This document shows, in pieces, positions 1-6,824 of a DNA stretch of 56,370 nt. Position 1 is the first letter of the stretch, and each line of letters starts with the position of its first letter. This DNA is from an uncultured Myxococcales bacterium (GTDB taxonomy: Bacteria > Myxococcota_A > UBA9042), in the NCBI GenBank assembly GCA_903955385.1, contig CAJBNH010000154.1, positions 1 to 56,370 on the forward strand, in the 5' to 3' direction. The notes beneath the pieces were generated by a model. That model made no database searches. It worked only from the letters and a program-made list of their open reading frames with translations, and had not been told where the DNA came from. Made by a program: the position numbers and the translations under genes.

Positions 1-1241
1 CCGCCAGCACCTGGGTCGTCGAAGGCGTGGACTACGGCAACCTGGCCTACGATGTCCTGCGACGTTCGCCCTCCAGCCCCGCCCCCGCCCTCAAGAACGG
101 CCGCTTCAAGGGCTACGTCGCGCGCGGCGAGGCGCCCGTCGAGTGCCGGTTGGACCAGCTGCTGACCCCAGACCTCAACGGCGACGGCCGCAAGGACGCG
201 GTCACGCGGATCGGCTGTGGGCGCATGGTCCCCGGCGAGGTCGGGCGGATTCGGGTCAGCCAGGACTACACCGCCGCGTTCGTGTCGACCGACCGCGGGC
301 CGCGGCAGGTGCTCGCGCGCTTCTGCGACGGCGCGACGGGCTACGAATGGGCCACCGAAACCTCGCTCGCGTTTGCCGACGGCGCGCTGACGTGCGTGAG
401 CTCGACGTTCGGCGACACCGACACCGAGGGCAGCGTGCGCATCTGGGAGTGGCAGCCCGGCGAGAGCGGCGCCCTGGTCCGGACCGTGGCGCGGTATTGG
501 GACGAAACGTGCAGCACGCCGCTTTACGACGCGTTGGCCAAGTTGCGCCCCGGGACGGCCGACGAAGACGAGGCCCCCGAAGTGGCCGCGCTGTGCGCCG
601 AAAAGCCCAGGGCGTGCGCGGGTCTGCCGTTGCCGGGCGAGGCGTGTCAGGGCCACCAGCAGGCGATGGAGCGGTTCGAGGCGGGGATGGACGCCCTGGC
701 GCGCGGAGATCTGCAAGAGGCGCGCCGGGTTGCCAAGGCGATGGGCGACCCGCTGATCACGCCCGCCAGTGTGCTGCTGGACGAAATTGCCGCCCGCGTC
801 GAGCAGGTCCGCTGCGGGTGGGCCGAGGTCAAGCTGGCGACCGCGCGCACCTATGCCGACGCGGGGTTCGGGGTCGAGGCGGTTGCCGCTGCCGACGAGG
901 CGCTGGCCGTGTGCCCGACCGATGCGACCAAGCAACGGCGCGCCGCCCTGGTGCGCCAGGTGCAAGTGCGGACGGACCGCTACGACCGCGCCAGTGGCAA
1001 GCGCAGGCAGCGATGGGACAAGGACGTTGCTGTGTGCGATCTGCGCGCCCGGTCATGCGAGGCCACCGCCACCGGGTTAGCCCGGCTGGATGCCTGCCGC
1101 ACCAAGCGCACGCTGTGTCTGGAAGCGGCAGAGAAGGCCGTCGAGCCGCCGCCCTCGCCGTCGAAGCCTGAGATCCGCGAGCCCACGCCGCCCGCGCCCG
1201 AGTGGCTGGAGGACGAATCGCCGGCCGCTACCCAACCGTGA
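1..1241 (+). CDS. Hypothetical protein, 5' end cut by window edge
   Basis: The frame is open from the first complete codon at position 3, and codons 3-26 read as plausible protein (ASTWVVEG). The first in-frame start-like codon, GTG at 27, has no sensible ribosome binding site, so the gene probably begins before the window. About residues 49-58 (counted from GTG 27) contain DLNGDGRKD, an acidic Ca-binding-like loop as found in VCBS/FG-GAP or dockerin-like proteins. The middle is Cys-containing and helical (about residues 215-300, with a TPR-like ALARGDLQEAR segment). The tail is Pro/Glu-rich and probably unstructured. I do not recognise the family. It converges with the gene at 1245, with only 3 bp between the stops. 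Confidence 0.6.
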   Translation, partial: ASTWVVEGVDYGNLAYDVLRRSPSSPAPALKNGRFKGYVARGEAPVECRLDQLLTPDLNGDGRKDAVTRIGCGRMVPGEVGRIRVSQDYTAAFVSTDRGPRQVLARFCDGATGYEWATETSLAFADGALTCVSSTFGDTDTEGSVRIWEWQPGESGALVRTVARYWDETCSTPLYDALAKLRPGTADEDEAPEVAALCAEKPRACAGLPLPGEACQGHQQAMERFEAGMDALARGDLQEARRVAKAMGDPLITPASVLLDEIAARVEQVRCGWAEVKLATARTYADAGFGVEAVAAADEALAVCPTDATKQRRAALVRQVQVRTDRYDRASGKRRQRWDKDVAVCDLRARSCEATATGLARLDACRTKRTLCLEAAEKAVEPPPSPSKPEIREPTPPAPEWLEDESPAATQP

Positions 1242-1244
1242 CCG

Positions 1245-2198
1245 TCACCAGCCCGACAAATCCAGCACGACCGGACAATGGTCCGAAGCCTTGGGACGGT
1301 CCCAGCCCACGCCCGGCAGTCGCGCACCCTCATAGCGCTGGGCACGGCCGGGCTGTCCGCGACGTTCGATGCGGGGCGGCCACGGGTTCGCCAGGGCGAC
1401 GCGTCGGGACGGCAGGATGAAGTCCAGCTGCTGATAGGTCGGCTGAAGCTCGCGGTCGGGTTGGCCCTTCCAAAAGTGCGTCCAGCGTTCGTCGGGCGGC
1501 AGGCGCTCGACGACGTTGACGACTTGCGGCCAGCGCACCAAGTCGGCGATGCCGGTTTCGCCCTGTTCGTCGGTCTCCAGATAGTCGTTGAAGTCGCCCA
1601 ACACCACGAACGGGTGGTCGCCCGCGTCGGGGCCGAACCGGGTCTGGACCACCTCCATCACCGCGCGGCACTGCTGCTGCCGAATCCACCGGGTGCGCGC
1701 CCGCCCGCCGTCTGCCTCGCCGTCGCGCATCGACTTGAGGTGGTTGGCATACAGCGTCAGCGTGCCGTGGTCGGGATGGTGGACGTCGACTTCGAGACAA
1801 TCGCGATTGAAGACAGGATGATGCGAGGCCGGATCGACCATGTGCTGCCACGAGCGAATGTGCGTCACTGGCAGACGCGACAGCACACCGACCTCGATGC
1901 CCCGCGAGTCGTTGCCCTCCAGCACGACGACATACGGATAGGCGTTGCGGCCGCCCAGATAGCGGTCGCGAAACTGCTTCAGCGTGGCCATGCCCTCGAC
2001 CTCTTGCAGCACCAGCACATCGGCGTCCAGCAGGTCGATCAGGTCGGCAGTCAGGATTTTCGCGTCGGTATCCGCGATCCGCTCACGCAGCATCTCGGTC
2101 GTAAAGCCCTGCTCTGCCGCCAGACGCGGGTCGACGCCGCGGGCAAAGCGGAATTTGGTGTACAGGTTTTCGACGTTGAAAGTGGCGAGTCGCAACAT
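1245..2198 (-). CDS. Endonuclease/exonuclease/phosphatase family protein
   Basis: This is a 317-residue metal-dependent phosphoesterase fold (DNase I / exonuclease III / sphingomyelinase superfamily). Visible motifs are RLATFNVENLY at the N-terminus (metal-binding Asn), LVLQEVEG (catalytic Glu), YANHLKS, VVLGDFNDY (Asp/Asn) and ASDHCPVVLDL at the C-terminus (catalytic Asp-His). There is no signal peptide. The start ATG at 2198 was chosen over the in-frame ATG at 2210 because GGAG sits 6 nt before it. It lies 18 bp downstream of the exported protein gene 2217-3080 and is probably co-transcribed. The substrate (DNA, nucleotide or lipid phosphate) cannot be told from sequence. Confidence 0.85.
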   Translation of the reverse strand: MLRLATFNVENLYTKFRFARGVDPRLAAEQGFTTEMLRERIADTDAKILTADLIDLLDADVLVLQEVEGMATLKQFRDRYLGGRNAYPYVVVLEGNDSRGIEVGVLSRLPVTHIRSWQHMVDPASHHPVFNRDCLEVDVHHPDHGTLTLYANHLKSMRDGEADGGRARTRWIRQQQCRAVMEVVQTRFGPDAGDHPFVVLGDFNDYLETDEQGETGIADLVRWPQVVNVVERLPPDERWTHFWKGQPDRELQPTYQQLDFILPSRRVALANPWPPRIERRGQPGRAQRYEGARLPGVGWDRPKASDHCPVVLDLSGW

Positions 2199-2216
2199 GG
2201 CAGGCTCCATCCGGGG

Positions 2217-3080
2217 TCAGGCACCGTCACCCGTCAGCGTCACCACCGTCGGCGCGCCCTTGTCCCACTTCAGCAGCAGCCGGTAATCGCCCTCGTAATA
2301 GACCGAGTCGAACAGCAGCTCGTCCAGACCGTCGCGGTCCAGATCGATGGCATACCGGGGCACGTAATGGTCGATGCCCACCGAGAAAGGCGCGTGCGCG
2401 GCGACCGCCTCTCCCGTGGCGGACACGTAAATCATCCCGGAAAAGACTTCCGTCAGGCTCAGCTTCTTCGCGCACGTCACGATCCAGCGAATGTCCGACG
2501 GCATGCGCGCGGTGTACGCCTTCAGGTCGCCGGTGGTGGGCTTGCGCTTGCCCAGGAGCGCCTTCTCTTCGGCCGACAGCCCCGCCAGCGCCTGCGCCAG
2601 CAGCTTTGCCCCGATCGGCTTGGGCAAGGCCACGGCCTTCAACGGCGTCAGCTTGGGGCGAAAATCCTGCGGCAGCCACGCCTCGGGGACCGCCAGCCCT
2701 TCCTTGCCTGCACCCTTGGGCAGCTTGTCCAGATAGACCAGCAGGTGGGCCTCGCTGGCTCCGCGCGTGGCGGCGAACCCCACAATGCCCAGACCGTAGG
2801 TGCCCTTGGCCGTGATGACGGCATAGCGCTCGCCGACGCGAAAGCGCGGCAGCAGCAACGGTTCGTCGGCGGGGATGCGCGGGGCCCCCTTGCCCTCGTC
2901 GGGGTACTTGTCGGCCATTTGCTCGACGCTCGCCCGCTCACCCTCGCTCAAGGCGGTCACGTCCAGCAGGGTTTCGCCAGCGAAGGTTTCGGCCCAGAAC
3001 GTCCGCTCGGGCACCTCTGCCAACGCCACGGCAGGCGACAGAGCGGTCAGGGCCAGCAGGAACAGCGGAACGATGCGCAT
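2217..3080 (-). CDS. Exported hypothetical protein
   Basis: The 287-residue protein starts with a clear Sec signal peptide (MRIVPLFLLALTALSPAVALA, cleavage after ALA about residue 21). GGAGG lies about 6 nt before the ATG. The mature protein has no recognised domain; near its C-terminus is DLDRDGLDELLF, an acidic loop like those in FG-GAP/VCBS repeats, suggesting Ca binding or a beta-propeller-like part. It is first in a two-gene unit with the EEP-family protein and follows menE by 92 bp. Function unknown. Confidence 0.7.
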   Translation of the reverse strand: MRIVPLFLLALTALSPAVALAEVPERTFWAETFAGETLLDVTALSEGERASVEQMADKYPDEGKGAPRIPADEPLLLPRFRVGERYAVITAKGTYGLGIVGFAATRGASEAHLLVYLDKLPKGAGKEGLAVPEAWLPQDFRPKLTPLKAVALPKPIGAKLLAQALAGLSAEEKALLGKRKPTTGDLKAYTARMPSDIRWIVTCAKKLSLTEVFSGMIYVSATGEAVAAHAPFSVGIDHYVPRYAIDLDRDGLDELLFDSVYYEGDYRLLLKWDKGAPTVVTLTGDGA

Positions 3081-3100
3081 GGGGGGACCTCCGGGACGGC

Positions 3101-3129
3101 ACCATGCTTGGGCGCGCGGGGAAGGTCAA
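3101..3129 (-). promoter_or_regulatory. Possible promoter for the exported protein gene
   Basis: On the minus strand TTGACC (3129-3124) is followed after exactly 17 bp by CATGGT (3106-3101), 21 bp upstream of the ATG at 3080. The -35 is good and the -10 is weak, so this is tentative. Confidence 0.35.
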
Positions 3130-3172
3130 GGCATCGCCTGGCGACCGCGCCGCATCCGGGCGGCCACATCCC

Positions 3173-4579
3173 CTACTCGAACTGCCGCCGCACCGCCGCG
3201 CGATCGACCTTGCCGCCCGAGTTCCGGGGCAATGCCAACGCTTGCGCCCACTTTCGTGGCCTCGCATGGACGGCCAGCCGGTCCGCTGCCTGCACGGCCA
3301 CCGTCGGAAAATCCAGCGGCGTCCCGGGCACGGCCACCAGCAGTGCCGCCACGACCTCGCCCCACCGTTCGTCCGGCACGCCCACTACGACTGCGTCGGC
3401 CACGCCCGGACAGGCGCGCAACACGGCCTCGACCTCAGCGGGGTCAACGTTTTCTCCGCCCGAGATCAGCCGGTCCGACCGCCGGCCGGCCACAAGCAAC
3501 CGCCCTGTCCCGTCCTGAAGGCCCAGATCACCGGTGCGGAAGAAACCCTGTGCATCCACGTGGGATTCGCGTTGCCCCCAGTAGCCGCTGCACAAGCTGG
3601 CGCCGCGTACCGCCACCTCTCCCGTCACGCCCGCCGCGACCGGCAGCCCGGCGTCGTCCAGCACCGCCAGCTCGACCCCGGGCAAGGCAAACGCGCCGCC
3701 CGACGGGTCCTGGGGCCGCGCCGTCGCCACTTGTGCACAGGTTTCCGTCAGCCCATACGACGGCAGCGCCGGCCACCCGCGCGCCCAGGCCTCTGCCAGC
3801 AACCGGGGCGGACAGCGGTCGCCACCGACCAGCAGGATCCGCAGCCGGGACAGCAGGTTGCCCGTATCCGCCGCCAGCAGATCGTGCAGCATTGCCGGCA
3901 CCACCGACAGCAGCGTCACCCGCCCCGTCGTAACCTGTTGCAGCACCGCCGTGACGTCAAACCGGGGCAGCAACGCCACCTTGCGCCGCCCTGCCAGCAT
4001 GCGCGTCACAATCGACAGCCCACCCACATGCGCCAGCGGCATCGCCAGCAGCCACGCGTCGTCGTCCGTCGTCCCCAGGTGCAGCGCGCTGGCGTGTGCG
4101 GCGGCCTGCAGGTTGCGGCGGGTCAGGACCGCGGCCTTGGGCCTTCCCGACGTGCCCGAGGTGAAGATCAACGCCGCAGCATCCCAAGGCGAGTCGGGCG
4201 CTTGCAGGTCACGGCCGGCGACGTTCAGCCCCGGGTCCAGCGTCAGGTGCGGCGTCACGTGGGCCAGACGGGCCGTACGCTCGGCATCGGTCCAGCGGGG
4301 ATGCAGGGGAACGGCGCACAGCCCGCGGTCCAGCAGCGCCCACAGCAACGCCAGGGTCTGTGGCGTGTTGGGGGCGGCAAAGGCGACGCGGGCGGCGACG
4401 GGCAGCGCGTCCAGGTCCAGCCGCAACGCCAGCGCCTCGGCCTGCGTGTGCAGCTGCGCAAAGGTCCAGACGACATCTGCGGTTGCCAAGGCCGGCCGAT
4501 GCGCGACGCCGGGCTCGGCCATTGCCAGCCGGGGCGACAGGCGGTCGTCGAGGGCGGGTGTCCAGCGCGACTCGGTCAC
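3173..4579 (-). CDS. menE: o-Succinylbenzoate-CoA ligase
   Basis: MenE activates o-succinylbenzoate to its CoA ester through an acyl-adenylate, ahead of ring closure by MenB. The 468-residue protein shows the ANL-superfamily signatures in order: IFTSGTSGRPKAA (P-loop), PSYGLTETCAQ (A5), FRTGDLGLQDG (A7, Asp), SGGENVDPAEVE (A8 hinge) and NSGGKVDR (A10 catalytic Lys) close to the C-terminus. GTG at 4579 was chosen because it overlaps the menC stop (GTGA) and has GGAGG 8 nt upstream; the upstream extension of the frame is shadow of menC. It is last in menA-menC-menE. Length fits the family. Confidence 0.93.
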   Translation of the reverse strand: MTESRWTPALDDRLSPRLAMAEPGVAHRPALATADVVWTFAQLHTQAEALALRLDLDALPVAARVAFAAPNTPQTLALLWALLDRGLCAVPLHPRWTDAERTARLAHVTPHLTLDPGLNVAGRDLQAPDSPWDAAALIFTSGTSGRPKAAVLTRRNLQAAAHASALHLGTTDDDAWLLAMPLAHVGGLSIVTRMLAGRRKVALLPRFDVTAVLQQVTTGRVTLLSVVPAMLHDLLAADTGNLLSRLRILLVGGDRCPPRLLAEAWARGWPALPSYGLTETCAQVATARPQDPSGGAFALPGVELAVLDDAGLPVAAGVTGEVAVRGASLCSGYWGQRESHVDAQGFFRTGDLGLQDGTGRLLVAGRRSDRLISGGENVDPAEVEAVLRACPGVADAVVVGVPDERWGEVVAALLVAVPGTPLDFPTVAVQAADRLAVHARPRKWAQALALPRNSGGKVDRAAVRRQFE

Positions 4580-5607
4580 GGAACCGCCTCCGAGAACCAC
4601 GCAACAAAGGGCGGTTGCATCAGTCGCAAGTGCGGCAGCAGCGGCGCCAGAGCCTCCAGTCGGCTGGGGTCGGGCAGTAGACCGCACGCCAGCGTCCGCG
4701 GCAGCGCCAACGCCACCTCGCAGCAAAGCCGAATGGCCACGGGACCTTCGAACGCGTGCGTGACGGTGACGTCCAGACCGGTCGCCAGCGCTGCCATGCC
4801 CTGCTCCCACGCGCCCAGCAGCCCCAACCGCGTCGGCTTGAGGACCACGCCAGCGCAACCGGTGCGCCCCTCCATGATCCGCTCGACCGCGTCGTCGTCC
4901 TGCATCGACTCGTCGGCGAACACCGGCACCGGGCCGCGCGGCAACAGCGGCAGATCCGCAGGCGGCACGGGCTGTTCCACATAGGCGATGGCCAACCCCG
5001 CGTCGACCAGCGCCTGCAGGTACCCCGGCGCGTCCTGCAGCGACCAAGTGCCGTTCACGTCCAGCCGCAAGGTCACCTCGGGGCCCAGCGCCCGCGCCAG
5101 CCGCCGCAACCCTTCCAGCTCACTCTGGAAGTCCCGACGCCCGACCTTGATCTTGACGGTCCGCAGCCCCAACCGCCGCGTGTCGGTCAGGTCCTGGTCC
5201 AGCGCCTGCAGGCCGTTGACCTCGATGACGCGATCCGAGTCGAAACCGCTGAGCAGCCGCGCCACCGTGCGCCCGGTCGCCCGCGCCGTCAGGTCCAGCA
5301 GTGCGCCCTCCAAGGCAAACCGCGCCGCCGGCAGGTCCTGCAGCAGGTCGTCAAAGCGGTCCAGAAACGGCCGCAGCGTCCGCAGCGTCTTGCCCGGCGC
5401 CTGCAGCTTGCCCAGGCGCTGCATGGCGTTGCGCAGGGCCGCCTCGTCTGCGTCGAGCGTTTCGCGGGGGTCGCCGGTCAGCGGTGCGGCCTCTCCCACG
5501 CCCTCGCGTCCCTGGTCGTCGCGCAGCGTCAGCAGCAGGCACTCGCGCCGATACGCGGGGTGCGAGTCGGCCCACGAGCGCTGAAGGGTGGCGGTCAGAC
5601 GGGTCAT
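4576..5607 (-). CDS. menC: o-Succinylbenzoate synthase
   Basis: MenC dehydrates SHCHC to o-succinylbenzoate. The 343-residue protein has the enolase-superfamily muconate-lactonizing subgroup layout: an N-terminal capping domain, then the barrel with the KIKVGR lysine pair, metal ligands in RLDVNGTW, YVEQPV and VFADES, and the distal lysine in VVLKPTRLG. The ATG at 5607 is preceded by AAGGA and fits the family N-terminus; a more distal in-frame start at 5655 would overlap menA. It is 28 bp downstream of menA and overlaps the menE start. o-Succinylamino-acid racemases share this fold, but the men context decides the call. Confidence 0.92.
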   Translation of the reverse strand: MTRLTATLQRSWADSHPAYRRECLLLTLRDDQGREGVGEAAPLTGDPRETLDADEAALRNAMQRLGKLQAPGKTLRTLRPFLDRFDDLLQDLPAARFALEGALLDLTARATGRTVARLLSGFDSDRVIEVNGLQALDQDLTDTRRLGLRTVKIKVGRRDFQSELEGLRRLARALGPEVTLRLDVNGTWSLQDAPGYLQALVDAGLAIAYVEQPVPPADLPLLPRGPVPVFADESMQDDDAVERIMEGRTGCAGVVLKPTRLGLLGAWEQGMAALATGLDVTVTHAFEGPVAIRLCCEVALALPRTLACGLLPDPSRLEALAPLLPHLRLMQPPFVAWFSEAVP

Positions 5608-5635
5608 GCGAGCTTCCTTGGGCGTTGCGAGCGGT

Positions 5636-6619
5636 TCACCTGGCCTGCACGGCAATGCCGATGGCGAACAGGGCGGCGTGCACGACGCCCAGCTTGGCGG
5701 TGGACGCGAGGGTTTCGTTCAACGTGGGGCCGTCGGTCGACCGCGCAAGCGTCCGCAACAGCATGACCCCCCACGGGATCGTCAGCAGTGGCAGCAGCAG
5801 GAAGCCGGACGAGTCAAACCACGCGCCGGGGATGAACGCCGCCGACCACAGTGCGACCGGTGCGCCCGCCGCCAAGCCCAACATCGCCCCGTACTCGACC
5901 ACGCCGAAGCGGCGACCGAACCGGACCGCCAGCGTGCGCTTGCCGACCGCCGCGTCGGTGGGCAGATCCCTGACGTTGTTGACGATCAGCACGGCTGTGG
6001 CCAACGCGCCCACCGGCAACGACGCCAACCACACCGCGCTGGGCAGCGCCGCCAGTTTGACCAACAGCGACGTGCCGCCCGCATTCGGCAGCCCGTGCAG
6101 CTGCACCCAGACGGTGCCGGCGACCGCGACGGGTCCGAAGAACACGAACACGAACAGGTCGCCCAGACCATTCCACCCCAGCGGATACGGACCGCCGGTG
6201 TACGCAACGCCGCACAGGATCGAGGCAATACCGATCGCGACGATGGGCCACCCGCCCACATACACCAGGTAGAGGCCGACCAAAGTGGCGAGACCGAATG
6301 CGGCGACGGTGCCGTTGCGCACCTGTGCGGGCGTCAGCAGACCGGCAGCAGCCGCGCGGACCGGACCGATGCGCGCTGCGGTGTCGGCGCCCTTGCGGAA
6401 GTCGAACAGGTCATTGGCGAAATTGGTGCCGATCTGGATCAGGACCGAGCCCACCAGCGCCGCAAGCGCCGGTCCCGCCGAGAAGGCACCGGCGGCATAC
6501 GCGACCGCCATGCCCAACAACACGGGCGCCACGCCGACCGGCAGTGTCTTGGGGCGGGCAGCCAGCACCCAAGCGCCCAAAGAACCGGGGGCGGGCAGGC
6601 GGAGCGTGTCAGACGTCAT
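5636..6619 (-). CDS. menA: 1,4-Dihydroxy-2-naphthoate polyprenyltransferase
   Basis: MenA is an integral membrane UbiA-family prenyltransferase that attaches the polyprenyl tail to DHNA, giving demethylmenaquinone. The 327-residue protein has about eight hydrophobic helices. It has the first Asp-rich motif in NFANDLFDF (Mg-pyrophosphate binding) and the second in NNVRDLPTDAAVGK. The N-terminal ARPKTLPVGVAPVLLG is typical of bacterial MenA. GGAAAG lies before the ATG. It heads menA-menC-menE and is divergent from the first Cys-rich lipoprotein. The polyprenyl diphosphate synthase at 18464-19552 is the likely tail supplier. Confidence 0.93.
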   Translation of the reverse strand: MTSDTLRLPAPGSLGAWVLAARPKTLPVGVAPVLLGMAVAYAAGAFSAGPALAALVGSVLIQIGTNFANDLFDFRKGADTAARIGPVRAAAAGLLTPAQVRNGTVAAFGLATLVGLYLVYVGGWPIVAIGIASILCGVAYTGGPYPLGWNGLGDLFVFVFFGPVAVAGTVWVQLHGLPNAGGTSLLVKLAALPSAVWLASLPVGALATAVLIVNNVRDLPTDAAVGKRTLAVRFGRRFGVVEYGAMLGLAAGAPVALWSAAFIPGAWFDSSGFLLLPLLTIPWGVMLLRTLARSTDGPTLNETLASTAKLGVVHAALFAIGIAVQAR

Positions 6620-6658
6620 GGGGGCTTTCCGCGCGGCGACGGGCGCCAGCGGCCACGG

Positions 6659-6687
6659 AAGCTAGGGAGTTTGTGGGGTGGGGTCAA
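6659..6687 (-). promoter_or_regulatory. Predicted promoter of menA-menC-menE
   Basis: On the minus strand TTGACC (6687-6682), 17 bp, TAGCTT (6664-6659), about 40 bp before the menA start. It shares its layout with several other predicted promoters in this window. Confidence 0.5.
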
Positions 6688-6729
6688 GGACGCGGCGCAT
6701 GGACCCGCAACCTCACCCCGTGTTCCTGC

Positions 6730-6758
6730 TTGTTCCACCCGACCGAAAGACATAGCCT
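6730..6758 (+). promoter_or_regulatory. Predicted promoter of Cys-rich lipoprotein 1
   Basis: TTGTTC (6730-6735), exactly 17 bp, TAGCCT (6753-6758), giving a leader of about 60 nt before the ATG at 6825. The paralogue downstream has the same -10 and spacing (9667-9695). Confidence 0.45.
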
Positions 6759-6824
6759 TGCGGTGGTTCGGCGCTCTTCCCCCCTCGCGACGAACACCGC
6801 GGCCCCCTGCGCTGAGATACGCCC

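Noticed and set aside
4580-5047. N-terminal extension of menE
   Set aside because: It overlaps menC on the same strand and reads as Ala/Gly/Arg noise; the GTG at 4579 has a good ribosome binding site and overlaps the menC stop.
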